Of a DNA stretch of 64,000 nucleotides, positions 27,919 through 38,583 are shown one piece after another. Both the position numbers and the translations under genes were made by a program. This DNA comes from Pyrenophora tritici-repentis (taxonomy: Eukaryota; Ascomycota; Dothideomycetes; Pleosporales; Pleosporaceae), in NCBI RefSeq assembly GCF_003171515.1, contig NC_089391.1, forward strand, positions 496,001 through 560,000. Direction: 5' to 3'. How positions within the stretch are numbered: the stretch's first letter is position 1; each line of letters starts with the position of its first letter. The notes under the pieces are model-generated. The model had not been told where the DNA came from. It ran no database searches and was given only the letters and a program-made list of their open reading frames with translations.

Positions 27919-30257
27919 TGCTCAAGTAGTTCCTCGTCGTTGACGTAGAAGCCATCGTCATCCACTAAGTCGTTGTCGTCCAGCGGCTCCTCAGTATCCT
28001 CGTCTCGCTCCTCTTCGTTGGAAGCGTCGAGAGCATTGATGTACAAAGAAGCCAGTGCGGGGATTTGGTGAGAAGGAGTGAAGGGCTTGCCGCGGCAGGG
28101 GGCAGTCTCGTGCCTCATCTGATGGTCATCCTTGCCACATTTGAAGCAGAGCTTCAAGTCAGCTAGACGCTTCTTGTCTTTCTCTGACCGCTCGAAGGCC
28201 ATCTTCTTGTACGTATGCGTGCTGGCGGCGTTGTTGTGACCTGGAGTGTCGGGTGTCCGGAAGGTGACCAACTTTTGGGTACGGCTAGCACCAGCGGTCT
28301 TCGTAACGGGAGTTAATTTTCGGCCAGCGTCAATCTGTTGATGTCCCTGGTCGATGTGTTGCGCTCGCAGCAAGAAGGACTGGATGGTCTCATCCTTGTG
28401 AGATCCGGCAGTGGTCGCGATAGCTAACCCGGGTCGCATGAACTCGCGAGCGTATCGGATCTGGGTCGCGTTCTTGTGTTTGAGGATTCGCATGCAAGAG
28501 GTGAACTTAGACTTCCACTCCATGAACTTCTGTCCAGACTTGTAGCGGAGCGAGCCGTCGGCGATGAGGGTTTCGGCGTCAGCTTCCCGATCATAGGTGA
28601 GATACTGGCTGTCGAGAGTCTCTAGGAAATCTAGGAAATGGCGAGCTTTGACATCTCGGATGTGCTCGTAAGCTTCGCCTTGAATGCGGAACTTGAGGTA
28701 GTCAACCGCTTGCCAGTCCTCTGGGTATGTGCGACACTTGGCCACTGCCATCTCGCGCCACCGCTCGTAGTCGTCGTCGACCTTGCCCTTGAACGTCTCA
28801 AGTTCTGGGAGTTTGTAAGAGAATCCTCCACCGGCGGTAGAGGGCGCGACGGGCGGCGGTCGCGGTACTGTAGGAGCGGGGGCGTATGGGTTCGATGATG
28901 GAGGAGGTAGCGAGGCGTCGCGCACGGGAGTACGGTTATCCCATGGGGTGTACCCAGCTCGGCGAGGATCTTGTGAGAGTTGGTCAGCGGTACCATCTAC
29001 AGGTCGCTGTAGCAAAACGCTTGATTGTACAGGCCGTACTGGGTCGTAAGATCGCTCGCGCCGCCAGAGGGTGTACGGCTGATAGTTGGGTTCATGTTGC
29101 AGCAGTCGGTCGGTGACCGTTTTTGTCTCACGTCTAGCCTCGGTGAGCTGGAGGTTGAGCTCATCGTAAGCCTTATCCTTAAGGGCGAGAGCTTCGTTCT
29201 TGTTCGCCTCCATGTTAGAGTACTTGACATCATACTGGTTAAGCTCGATAGAATAGCGATCAGCTTGTCCTTTGAACTTGTCGCAGAGCTCAGCGTTGGC
29301 CTTAGCTTGGTCTGCCCACCAGTCGGCGCTGTCAGACTCCTCCTTGAGCTTCTGTGCCAACTCTGCGTAGTTAGGACCGCTCTCCGGTTCATCGGCTCGG
29401 CGGGATAGGTCCTCAACCTTCTGCTTGAGTTCATTGCGTTCGGTGGCGGCAAGGTCGCGCTCAGCGGCGAGGGCTTTGAAGGCGGGGTCATCGCGAACGT
29501 TGGGGAGTTGTTCTGACGCAGCTTTGAGCTTTCCGATGTCCGAGGTGAGGCGTCGGATCTCTGTCAGCTTCTCCTTGTACAGGTTGCTGCTAACCATGCC
29601 AACTTGTAGTTGTTTACTGTTCGAAGTTTCATCAAGGGCTGCTTCAACATTCGCTAGTCGGTCTCGTAGAGCTTGAGTCTCTCCTTCATTGCGGTCCACA
29701 GTCTGCAGATGCCTATTGATGGCGTCAGTGCAGTTGCGTAGGGAGACTAGCGTAGAGACAATAAATCGCCACCAGAAGTCGGGACGATCCTTCACGTTCT
29801 TCTGGAGGTTACTAGAGTTAGTGACAGTGAAGTCGTTGATGTTGTGGGTGATGTTGCCATCAGTGCGGATTCGGCCTGTGCTAAGGGAGTAAAAGGCATT
29901 GCTGTGCTCGTCAGGTTCGGGATCCTCTTGTAATTCGAACCACTCGGTGTCAACGGTATAACGGAGGTAAACGTAGTTAGAATCTTTGAGGTATTCGAGC
30001 AGGACGTCGTTGATTTCGATGCCGACAATCTCGCGTGTAGCAGTCATGGGCTCTAGGTCGCCGCTAGCTGATACTGATGGCTGGGATGACGGATGGGCTG
30101 CCAGAAGCATGCTCTCTCGGCGGTTGGAGAGGCAAGCTCGTACTGGTACGAGAGGCGGGCCCATCTGTGATTGAGTAGGATCCTGGGAAGCTTGCCCGAA
30201 GGTGGCACCGGTGGCTGAGGTACCTTGGGTATTCTGGGTATTGGCCGGGTTTGCCAT
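27909..30257 (-). CDS. Gypsy 2 gag
   Basis: 782 codons from an ATG at 30257, long for a fungal Gypsy gag. A coiled-coil-prone stretch rich in Leu, Lys and Glu fills roughly residues 180-370 (for example TEIRRLTSDIGKLKAASEQL). A capsid-like region follows (YERWREMAVAKC, FLDFLETLDSQYL). A zinc-knuckle variant C-x2-C-x4-H-x8-C (CFKCGKDDHQMRH...C) lies near residue 720. It ends in an acidic tail and UAG at 27909-27911. Intact. Confidence 0.88.
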   Translation of the reverse strand: MANPANTQNTQGTSATGATFGQASQDPTQSQMGPPLVPVRACLSNRRESMLLAAHPSSQPSVSASGDLEPMTATREIVGIEINDVLLEYLKDSNYVYLRYTVDTEWFELQEDPEPDEHSNAFYSLSTGRIRTDGNITHNINDFTVTNSSNLQKNVKDRPDFWWRFIVSTLVSLRNCTDAINRHLQTVDRNEGETQALRDRLANVEAALDETSNSKQLQVGMVSSNLYKEKLTEIRRLTSDIGKLKAASEQLPNVRDDPAFKALAAERDLAATERNELKQKVEDLSRRADEPESGPNYAELAQKLKEESDSADWWADQAKANAELCDKFKGQADRYSIELNQYDVKYSNMEANKNEALALKDKAYDELNLQLTEARRETKTVTDRLLQHEPNYQPYTLWRRERSYDPVRPVQSSVLLQRPVDGTADQLSQDPRRAGYTPWDNRTPVRDASLPPPSSNPYAPAPTVPRPPPVAPSTAGGGFSYKLPELETFKGKVDDDYERWREMAVAKCRTYPEDWQAVDYLKFRIQGEAYEHIRDVKARHFLDFLETLDSQYLTYDREADAETLIADGSLRYKSGQKFMEWKSKFTSCMRILKHKNATQIRYAREFMRPGLAIATTAGSHKDETIQSFLLRAQHIDQGHQQIDAGRKLTPVTKTAGASRTQKLVTFRTPDTPGHNNAASTHTYKKMAFERSEKDKKRLADLKLCFKCGKDDHQMRHETAPCRGKPFTPSHQIPALASLYINALDASNEEERDEDTEEPLDDNDLVDDDGFYVNDEELLEHLN

Positions 30258-30265
30258 CGCGATGA

Positions 30266-30590
30266 TCTTTTCGTGTGTGTTGCGCAGGGCTGACCGTAGG
30301 GTCGCGCTTCTCGAAGCTCGATGCCTTGCCTTCTGCCTACTTGTCCGTTGATGTAGGTGGACCTGTCCTTTACCAGCGTTGGTGACAACCCCACGAGCAA
30401 TACTTGCCTGTTGAGCCTGGTGTCTCTGGTCTTTTCGTGTGTTGCGCAGGGCTTACCGTAGGGTCGCGCTTCTCGAAGCTCGATGCCTTGCCCTCTGCCT
30501 ACTTGTCCGTTGATGTAGGTGGACCTGTCCTCTACCAGCGTTGGTGACAACCCTCACGAGCAATACTTGCTTGTTGAGCCTGGTGTCTCC
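30266..30590 (-). repeat. 164-bp direct duplication in the Gypsy 2 leader
   Basis: Units 30266-30429 and 30430-30590 differ at a few bases. Both lie between the gag ATG and the 5' LTR. An open frame crosses both units but is out of frame with gag. Confidence 0.9.
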
Positions 30591-30781
30591 ACCCGTGGGC
30601 TTCTAGCGCAATACTTTGCGATCCTCGTCGTCAAGACCTAACCCGTCGCAGAACGTCTTGTTCTGCCCGATGTAGCAAGTCGCAGTTGCTCAATCGGCGG
30701 CGGCGCTCGGCGCGGACGGTGTTTCTGATAACTGAGCCTGATGCGAAGTATCCTAGGTATGTAGGGGTTGACACACAATAG

Positions 30782-30960
30782 TGTAAAGGCACTAGTACAC
30801 TGCAATAGTTAGGATGCCTCTAATAAGTGAGATTGTGTGTACAGATCTATATACAAGTACGAGGGGAACTTTATTATTCCTCGCACGGGCCAACTGCCAG
30901 CGTGGCACGTGATTGTATGGCACGTGATCGCGTGAGGGATCGTAGGTTTGATCCATCACA
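30782..30960 (-). repeat. Gypsy 2 5' LTR
   Basis: 179 bp, identical by eye to 23264-23442. Confidence 0.92.
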
Positions 30961-31221
30961 TCGCAGCCGCTACGAGGCTAGATATGGCTTACCGTGCTGT
31001 TATGTAGTCTCTAGGACTTAGTAACACTCTTTTGTAAGTACTGTAGACGCTAGGAGCTAATACACAGTGCTGCAGCGAAGCAACAATGTTATACACGAAA
31101 AGAGAACTGCTTGTAACTTTTACACAGAGGCGGTAATAGCAACGTAATTTTTAGATAGAAGGAGTGGGAGGTGTTTATAAATAGCCCTAATACATAACTA
31201 ATAAAGGATTATAGCTACTAC
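30961..31221. other. Spacer between Gypsy 2 and Copia 2
   Basis: 261 bp of AT-rich sequence in which I see no gene or repeat. Confidence 0.5.
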
Positions 31222-31416
31222 TGTCAGATAACAGGGTTCTGATGGGAATCATAATAATTGTGGTTGAACGTGTGTATTGTCGTGTGTGGTGCAGTCTCGT
31301 GAGGGATGAGACGGAAGGTCGCCCTGTCCTAGTCCCTCTTGGGACTAGGGGGTCTACGTAACGTGATGATCTCCAACTCCGTTGCCTTCCACCCAAAATC
31401 TACCTCATATCTGACA
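31222..31416 (-). repeat. Copia 2 3' LTR
   Basis: 195 bp. Next to it the sense strand has GAGCTGAAGGGGTG, the polypurine tract. Confidence 0.92.
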
Positions 31417-31551
31417 CACCCCTTCAGCTCAAGCTACGCTCTGGGCTGGACAATCCTCCGCTTGTACGACTCCAGGTTTTCCTGTGCCGCTGCGGATCAT
31501 ATTTAATGTCGCGGCATTATGGTGCGGTGCCTGCGATCTCCATGCTCTCTA

Positions 31552-31938
31552 TTATTATTATTATTATTATTATTCCATTTGAGTCCTTTTTCAGTCAGAG
31601 ACTATGTAGGACTGGGCCGAAGGCCGTTCTATCTGGTTTTGTTTATCGTACAGTTTGGGTGTTTGTTTGGCTATGGCAGTTTAGGCTTGCTTCTAGCTAG
31701 ATACTCGGTGTCTAGCTAGTGCCTGGTGCTAAAGAGCAGTTTGGTGAATAGAAAGAGATGTGGCAGCGGGCTCTTATGACAAAGGAGAAGGCAGTGTTTT
31801 TAGTTTTATACAGTGTCTCTCTGTGTGTCGTCTGTTAGCTGTCCTTGGTACCATTTTCTTGTTCCTATTCTAGTGCTAGTAATAAAAGCTAAAGTGGCTT
31901 CTATACCGGCGCTAGTATGGAGAAGTAGTGGTAGAGTT
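31552..31938 (-). mobile_element. LINE C, 387-bp 5'-truncated insertion
   Basis: An (ATT)n tail, then CCATTTGAGTCCTTTTTCAG and the family's C-terminal coding end. It is flanked by an exact 13-bp duplication TCCATGCTCTCTA (31539-31551 and 31939-31951), the long variable TSD expected of target-primed LINE insertion. Confidence 0.9.
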
Positions 31939-34900
31939 CCATGCTCTCTAAACGGTTAAGCAGTCCTTCTATTTGTCCTTCCTTAACGATAATCTTATCC
32001 TTAATATCTACCAGCCCAACGTGTTCAAGGAACTGGCGCATCTTGTTGGCGGGTAGGGACTTGGTGAAGCCGTCGGCGATCATATCATTGGTGGGCGTGT
32101 ACACAACCCTGATCTTCTTCCGCTGTACTTCTTGACGTAGCCAGTGGTTGTGGATATCAACGTGTCGGAGTTTGGTCGTCAGCTGGGAGGTGTTCTCGTT
32201 GACCAGCCGGATCGTTTGTTTGTTGTCGCACTAGATCGTGATCGTCGAGTCCTCGAGCTTGATACCTAGCTCGGTCTGCAGTCGTACGAGGAACTGTGCC
32301 TCCTTCGCTGCTTGTGCTAGAGAGAGTAGTTCCGCTTCGGTTGTCGACGTCGTGACCGTGTCTTGTTTGTTTGCTCGCCATGCGATCGCTCCTCCAAATA
32401 GCTTGAGGATAAAGCCTTGAGAGCTCTTCCGGTCCACCGTGTTGTCTGCAAATGACGCGTCGCTGGCTACTACTAGGTCGTTGTTTCCGCCAAATTGTAG
32501 CCCGAGGGCGCGTGTGTGGTGGAGGTAGAGGAGGACACGATCGGCGGCTCGATGATGCTCGGTGCTCGGGTTCGTGAGAAATCGTGCGAGTCGTGAGGTG
32601 GCAAAGGCGACGTCAGGGCGCGTATTGACTGCCACGAACAGGAGTGAACCAATCTTTCGTTGGTATAGGTTGATCTCGGCGGCCGTTGCAAGGTCTTTCC
32701 TTGGCAACAGCTCAATTTGTGCTATTGGCGTGTCATGTCGTATCGTACGATCAGTGACGAGTCTAGTGATCTTATCAATGTAGGCGGCTTGGGAGAGCCA
32801 AACCTTCTGGGCTTCATAGTCTCTAATAACCTCTAGTCCTATAAACCACTTAAGGGGTTCTCCTCCGGTAAGGGTGTACTTCTTCCGTAGCTCTTCCACT
32901 GCCTTGTCTGCCGAAGCCCTCTTGTTGGGGTGATTGCCGAGAATAATATCATCGACGTAGAAGAAGATGAAAACTCCGTCCCGTATCATGCAGCAGGGCT
33001 CGTGAGGCACTGGAAGGAAACCCATACTCGTGAGGTGCTCGGTGATGTCTTTCTGCCACAGGAGAGGGGAGATCCGGAGGCCGTACAACGCCTTGTCAAG
33101 CTGGAGTATCGTGCCGGGCCGGGCATAGCCTCTGGGCATGCGCATGTAGACCAGTCGGTCAATGAGCGCGTGTACGAAGGCGTTTGCAACGTCGAATTGC
33201 CTAAGCTCTAGGCCGAACCGAGCAGCAATAGCCATAAGCATGCGAAACGATCTTCCAGTAAGTGTGGCGGCGTAGGTCTCTTGGGCGGTAACATTGTTCT
33301 GCTGATCGCCTCTAACCACCAGCCTTGCCTTGCACTTCTTGAGTCGAGACTGCTCGTCAAGCTTATAGGTGTATACCCACATCGAGTCTAGAATTTGGAT
33401 CCCTTCTCTTCGTGCTCGAAAGCTTGGCACCTCCGTCCATGATTCAGTCTTCTTATGGCTATCGAGGTGTTCTTCCTCGGCCTTCTTGAAGCTGTCGTAA
33501 AACGGGTGACTCGGCTTGAGACTGTTTGGCGAGGGTGGAGGTGGCAGCTCGCTGAGATGGGGTCGATATCCCTTCATCATCTTGCGGGTAAGGCTTGCAT
33601 CATCTACTCGCACCCCTTCAATGCTCTGAACGTTTCCCGCCAGTAGGCCGGCAATGAAAGCTGCAGCCCACGGCTCAGCAACGTATGCTGGATGTCTTCG
33701 TACGTTTCTCGCTGTCGGATCGGCTTTATAGGCTGCAATCCTAGGCTCAGCAACGGTGGCTAGACTTAGTGCGTTGAGTGGAGATCGGAGTCTGTCCCTT
33801 TTGCTCAGGAGAGACACTCGGTGATCAACCGGCTTAGCTCTATCCGTTTTGCGTAGGAGGTCCATTCCCAGCGTCTGTATTCTACGGGAGTGAGGTAGGA
33901 CTGGATCTTGTCCCTCATCACTACTCCCGGCAGCGGCTGGAGGCAACTGCTCGTATCCAACTGAACTCATCCACTGCGCGATAAACGCTGCAGGTGGGGT
34001 GCTCGGTGGCGTAGGATAGGGTATTCTCTTCCTTCCTGCCTTATCGTATTGGGGTTGTTCTGGTGGTCCTTGGGAGTCGCTCACTGCCTCGTCCTCATAG
34101 AACGTGTCTGTCTCACTGTTCTGCTCTTGAGGAGAAGGGGGTAACTCTACCGTACGGATCCACAATTGAATCTCTTCGAGAGTGCTGTGCATAAGATTAT
34201 CCATGACTTGCTTCTCACTTCCATCGAAGATTGTACACTCATCGAAAACAACATCGCGGGTACTGATGACCTTCCCCATCGACGGTACCCACACTCTGAA
34301 AATGTTGGATGATCGATATCCAACGAGGTATCCAATCCAGGCCTTCGGGTCAAGTCTTTGCAACCGTCCCTTATGCCGTTTCGTGTCATCCGTTATCGCA
34401 AAGGCCTTGCAGCCGTAAGTGCGTAGATGGGACTGATTTGGCTTACGAGGTGACGTGACGACTCCGAGTTGGTAGGCGACTCTAGTGAAGAACTCTTCGT
34501 ATGGTGATCTCTAGCGATTTGAGTATCGGGGCGTTCGGTTGTACAGGTACACGGCGGATCGCACGACTTCTGGCCAGAGCTCCCACGGTAGGTTGGCGTC
34601 AAGGCGCATTGCTCGCGATTTCTCCTTTATCACACCCCCTGAGCGTTCTGCTCCCCCATTCTGGGCTTGGGTATCTGGTGCAGAAGGCTCAACGGCAATG
34701 CCCTGATCGTCTTTCCATCGTTGTGCTTCTGTCGATCGGAACGTCTCGTTGTCAGTCTCGATAACTGCCACCGTGATACTAAATTGCGTCTTCATGAAGG
34801 TGACGAATGTTCGGAGGGCTCGGATAATAGAATGGGCGCTGTGGCTCTTGAGGTAGAAATCCCAAAAGTAACCAGTCGCTCTGCACACGATCAGCATTTG

Positions 34901-35634
34901 CGTCTTCTCCTTCGTATTACTTCCGTCTTCATAGTCATGAAAGTCAATGGCTACTCGCTCCCCAGGTCCATTATGGATCTCTCTGGGTGCTCTTCTTATT
35001 AGTCTCTTTGACTTTGATCTTCCACACGCGTCACATTCGACGGTGGGCAGGCCAACGATCTTCACCCCTTCAGAGTGATGCACGAGATGTTCAAGTGCCT
35101 GAGGTCCTGGGTGACCCATTCGTTTGTGCCATATCATCGCTTTGGCTCGTTGCCTTGGGTGCCGGGTGCGTGCAGTGGTTGCAAAGCTACCCTGTGGTTG
35201 TTTCACATCGTTGTATTCGATAACCCATTGTCCGTATCGTTCTTGGAGTGTAGCAATTGCGGCGTCATTGCGTCTGCGCAGTACTGTTGGGTTTGACTTG
35301 GTATCCCACCACAGACCTTGTTGGCGGAGTATCCTAAAAGAGACGAGGTTGCAGTGCAGGTCAGGGCAGTAGGCCACGTCGTACAGGTGCAGCAGTCGTG
35401 TGGGACAATCTCCTTGCACTCTGATGACGACAGTACCGTATGCCTTGATCCATACTCGTGCATTGCCTGCCCATAGGAAGTCTCCTTGTCCAGGTTCTCG
35501 GGTGTTTGTGAATCGTTCGATATCGTTTCCTACGTGGCACGTAGTGCCCGAGTCGAGGATAAAGGATCGTTCGAGTGGATACCTAGAGTTCTTAGTCATA
35601 AAAGATGAAGCAACAATTACTAAGTTAATCGCTC

Positions 35635-35656
35635 CAATCTCTCTACCATACAGTCA
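35635..35656 (-). promoter_or_regulatory. Copia 2 gag-pol junction, UGA CUG readthrough context
   Basis: Sense GAG UGA CUG UAU GGU AGA GAG AUU, with the frame open on both sides. The residues after the stop (Leu-Tyr-Gly-Arg-Glu-Ile) match Copia 1 (Leu-Asp-Gly-Arg-Glu-Ile) although synonymous bases differ. Confidence 0.65.
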
Positions 35657-36856
35657 CTCTTCGGACGTAGGCTCGATAGTTGGCGTAGCTGATTGTGACT
35701 TCTTGATCACAGGTGTCCTTGATCGAGGTCGCTTGCTGGAGCGCACGTCGTCTTCCAGGTCAGGCGTATTGCTAATCCTGTTCTTCACCATCTTGGTGAT
35801 GTGGTCTCGTGGTTGCCAACCCTCTGGAGCCGTGTCTGGGAATGCATACCAGCATTTGCTGAGGGTATGGAAGCCGTCGCATGCCTTGCACTTCTGCGAT
35901 GAGGTTGATCCTCCACCGTAGGGATGTTGGCGCTTCTGCATGTTGCGTCCTCTTCCTCTCTTCTTCTCATTGTCTGGCTCTTCGTTATCCAGTGTCGGTC
36001 CTCCTGCGGCAAAGGCCGCCTTGTTCGATCGGCTCTTCGCTGGGTGCATGAGTTGGGCGTTCTGTCTAAACTGAAGGAACATCTCCGTGGCGGTAACAGT
36101 AGGATCGCGGAGGCCATGTACGATGAAGGATGTCGTCCAGGTGGAGAAATGTTTAGATACTGATGATACGAAGTCCTTCTTGATGAACTGGTCGTTGAGG
36201 CACTCTGGCACTCCGGTGGCCCTGCCTTCGGTAACGGCGTGATCGACTTCAGTGAGCCAGGTGTCCCATTGGGTAACTACTCTCATTGGCTTCATTGCTT
36301 CGTGGTATCTTCGTGCTTCGTCAAGCTCGTCCTCTGCTCGCACACCGACGGTGGCGGCAAGCTTAGTAATCCAGTCTCGGTACGGCTGGGAGGGCTTGCA
36401 GCAATTAGTGAACAAGTGTGCGGACACAGTAGTCCTCATAAAATCGGTAACCTGGGCGAGGTGGTTTCTCTCTCGCTGGTACTTAGTGTCTTCCATCTTG
36501 TACGCCTCGATCCTTCCTTTGTAATCTTCTACGTCCTCTTTGTATGACGCCTTGCCAGTGTTTGACAGGTCGGAAACACGGGTAGGGACAAAAGGAGGCG
36601 ATGTCGCAGACAGTGGGTGTTCCGATTGATATTGGGTTGTATACGCGTTGATCGCGGCGGTCGAGGGCTGGTAAGCGTCGACTTCTGGACGTGTAACGGC
36701 GCGTGGCTCGACAAGTGGCTGGGACAGCTGTTTCGTGTCGAAAAGGTGCCAGACGCTCAAAGGTACGCATTTGTTTTCGAGTTGCGCAATCCATTTGATT
36801 CATTGTGTGTGATTGGTGAGGACTATAGTCTGATCGCGATTGTAGATAGTCGTCAT
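35654..36856 (-). pseudogene. Copia 2 gag with an early nonsense codon
   Basis: ATG at 36854-36856, then a TGA at 36800-36802 where Copia 1 has Trp (the W before I-P-W / I-K-W). After it the frame is open to the UGA at 35654. A long helical and charged region (YKEDVEDYKGRIEAYKMEDTK) and a C-x2-C-x3-H-x4-C knuckle (CKACDGFHTLSKC) are present. The 368-codon frame starting at 36760 could make a truncated gag from an internal ATG. Confidence 0.8.
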
Positions 36857-36934
36857 TTTTACTATTGTCGTCGCGTTTGTGCGACAGCGTGATTTCGGTT
36901 GTTTTAGTAGGTAGTGCTTTAATAGTAAAGGCGC

Positions 36935-36947
36935 TGAGACTCTTAAT
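36935..36947 (-). promoter_or_regulatory. Copia 2 primer-binding site matching the tRNA-Lys(CUU) anticodon arm
   Basis: Identical to Copia 1 (sense ATTAAGAGTCTCA) and placed directly against the 5' LTR, while the adjacent leader has diverged. Confidence 0.62.
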
Positions 36948-37142
36948 TGTCAGATAACAGGGTTCTGATGGGAATCATAATAATTGTGGTTGAACGTGTG
37001 TATTGTCGTGTGTGGTGCAGTCTCGTGAGGGATGAGACGGAAGGTCGCCCTGTCCTAGTCCCTCTTGGGACTAGGGGGTCTACGTAACGTGATGATCTCC
37101 AACTCCGTTGCCTTCCACCCAAAATCTACCTCATATCTGACA
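36948..37142 (-). repeat. Copia 2 5' LTR
   Basis: 195 bp, identical by eye to 31222-31416. Confidence 0.92.
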
Positions 37143-37375
37143 ACTATCAACATGTGCGTAGAAAGCGATCTGTTGAAAGTCAAAGTACCCCTCATTTGTC
37201 CCAGCACGGCGGGTGTCCCAGCACTCAGGGAGGGACATTAGTAGCATTGTCTTTCCCTTGCCAGGATCGCCTTTCACCCATAGCAGTCTGCTTTGTTGGT
37301 CCTTATGCCACTGCCTAAACGTGGTGTTGTCAAGGATCCAGCGGTAGGAGTCTGCTAGTAAAGACTGTCCCTGTA
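37143..37375 (-). pseudogene. NACHT/NLR-type NTPase fragment
   Basis: Minus-strand reading from about 37375 gives SLLADSYRWIL, a Phe-x-Gln-Trp segment, then LLWVKGDPGKGKTMLL. The last is the Walker A and flanking strand of fungal NACHT (STAND, HET-E/NWD2-like) proteins. After MLL the sequence stops resembling the family, continues open, and is cut by Copia 2 at 37142. The upstream part is cut by the hairpin element at about 37380. Only about 45 residues of the NACHT core remain. It was probably one member of a large fungal NLR set before it was broken. Confidence 0.7.
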
Positions 37376-37377
37376 TG

Positions 37378-37488
37378 ACGAAAAACCCCGTGTGCCGAAA
37401 ATGACCAATTGGATCACAAGGGTCGCAGAGAAGTGTGTGATCCTTGCGATCCGATTGGTCATTTTCGGCACACGGGGTTTCTCGTTGT
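37378..37488. mobile_element. Hairpin MITE, about 110 bp
   Basis: Two perfect 27-bp arms, 37383-37409 and 37454-37480, start AAACCCCGTGTGCCGAAAAT on one strand. A second inner pair (GGATCACAAGG with CCTTGCGATCC) and imperfect outer pairs extend the fold. It sits against the NACHT fragment. No clear target duplication was found. Confidence 0.7.
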
Positions 37489-37672
37489 ACAAGGACGGAC
37501 GTTACTAAAATTCAAGAGTCGTTGCAGCTTGAGCGCAAGGTGCTTAAGCAATGTTGGTAGTTCGTTGCGGAGGGATGTTCGACCCACAGGAATGGACGTT
37601 AGGTACAATCGGAGGATTAAAGCAGCTGATTTATCCTATCAAAAATGGGATTTTGCTAAGTATACTGTGGGT

Positions 37673-38347
37673 TTAATGTACAGGACTGCTAGATACAGGT
37701 AGGCAGTCAGGATAAAATACTAACGCTCTGACGCCAACAGACTCCGGGGGCCACTGCTCGCCCAACATAACCTTATAACAGTGAAGCGTATGTTTATAAT
37801 CCTGAACATAGTCGCTAATATACTTCTGTGATGTGAACGCTCGCTGTAACTTCCGCCACACGTACATGCAGTGTACATGATGAAACTCTTCTGTGACCCA
37901 ACAGTGATCATAATCTCCTTGAAGGACCACTTCTCGAGGCATAGGGGATGTTCCGTTTTCTGTATAGAAGTATTCCCAGTCCTTTTCTGCCATAAAATCA
38001 TTTACTATTTCCTCGTCATAGCATTCAGGCGTTTCCCATGACAAACTTTGAATGTCGAATTTACATCCACGATGGCGAGCCTCCGTAGAATTAGATCCAC
38101 AATTCGTCCATGTTTGTATGGATGCGGAAACGCTGTTTGTCGTGGAAGGCGAAATATTTGGCGTATAAACTTGATGTGTATGTAACAATACCCATAGTAT
38201 GGCAATCAGCAAGGATGTCGTAATCGTCCAACCAGTCGCTAAGGCCAGGTTGCTAACAGGTTTATATCGAGCGAATGGCGTACGTGCAGGTTTATCAAGC
38301 TCTTCATGTAGTAGAGGACTGTAGCTATCGCTGTCACTTTCAGGCAT
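37673..38347 (-). CDS. UstYa-like protein (DUF3328), membrane-anchored oxidase type
   Basis: 224 residues from the ATG at 38347, no intron needed. A cytosolic N-terminus is followed by one membrane segment (about residues 34-57, LALATGWTITTSLLIAILWV) and a lumenal domain with two H-x2-H-C motifs, H156-H-V-H159-C160 and H186-T-L-H189-C190, the signature of the UstYa family. Family members modify peptides in fungal dikaritin RiPP pathways (ustiloxin, phomopsin) or act in other secondary metabolite clusters. No other cluster gene (precursor, tyrosinase, second UstY) is seen in the neighbourhood, only transposons. It appears intact. It may be an orphan or the relic of a broken cluster, and its function here is unknown. 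Confidence 0.85.
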   Translation of the reverse strand: MPESDSDSYSPLLHEELDKPARTPFARYKPVSNLALATGWTITTSLLIAILWVLLHTHQVYTPNISPSTTNSVSASIQTWTNCGSNSTEARHRGCKFDIQSLSWETPECYDEEIVNDFMAEKDWEYFYTENGTSPMPREVVLQGDYDHCWVTEEFHHVHCMYVWRKLQRAFTSQKYISDYVQDYKHTLHCYKVMLGEQWPPESVGVRALVFYPDCLPVSSSPVH

Positions 38348-38583
38348 TACTGAGATTTCTAAATAGTAGATTAGCGCACTTCAAATTTACCAATAGTTAA
38401 AAACAAAACTCACTCCGGTCTTGACTCAAGTTTGAAAACCGGAATTTGAAAAATTGCAGATACATTAAAATGATCAACACGTTTGTAGAGAAGGCTGCAA
38501 TAGTTTATGAATGGATGTATATTCCTTCTTCCCTTTAGGTATGCTGTTGTTATAAACTTAAATTGATTGAATTTAAACTGATT

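Larger units (their letters stand above)
23264..30960 (-). mobile_element. Gypsy 2: chromodomain Gypsy element
   Basis: 179-bp LTRs at 23264-23442 and 30782-30960, identical by eye, TGTAAAGG ... CCATCACA. A short target duplication TCGC flanks it (23260-23263 and 30961-30964). Order on the minus strand: 164-bp leader duplication, gag, -1 frameshift site, pol with a damaged protease-RT linker, integrase and chromodomain. The polypurine tract (sense GAAGGGGGGGTAG) abuts 23442. Confidence 0.9.
31517..35656 (-). pseudogene. Copia 2 pol, two nonsense codons and a LINE insertion
   Basis: In frame with gag after the UGA at 35654-35656. Protease ILDSGTTCH, integrase HHCC (HKRMGHPG ... CDACG) and acids in AIDFHDYEDG, IETDNE and GAERSGG, RT FFYVDDIILG, RNase H VASDASFADN. 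A TAG at 34511-34513 replaces the Trp of the conserved W-K-S-P-Y motif seen in Copia 1. A second TAG at 32231-32233 replaces the Lys of I-K-C-D-N. LINE C (31552-31938) then splits the last codons, which resume and stop at 31517-31519. The Trp change is a G-to-A transition, as RIP or deamination would make, but broad RIP is not visible. Confidence 0.88.
31222..37142 (-). mobile_element. Copia 2 LTR retrotransposon, carries LINE C
   Basis: 195-bp LTRs at 31222-31416 and 36948-37142, identical by eye. Flanks ACTAC and ACTAT are a near-perfect 5-bp duplication. It is a close relative of Copia 1, with the same LTR start TGTCAG, the same tRNA-Lys-like primer-binding site and the same UGA junction. 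Nonsense codons at 36800, 34511 and 32231 and the LINE C insertion make it defective. Confidence 0.92.

Noticed and set aside
23541..30174. Many antisense open frames within Gypsy 2 and similar ones in the other elements
   Set aside because: They are shadows of gag-pol codon bias with no motifs; only the Gypsy 3 antisense ORF lies mostly outside pol and has a defined cysteine pattern.
30053..30550. ORF across the Gypsy 2 leader duplication as a protein
   Set aside because: It overlaps the gag start in another frame and its length comes from the duplicated DNA; no motif.
23264..30790. Self-priming in Gypsy 2
   Set aside because: A 9-base match (ACACACAAT) exists between LTR and leader, but it is offset from the LTR edge and lies only about 14 bp after the TATA box, too close for a transcript start.
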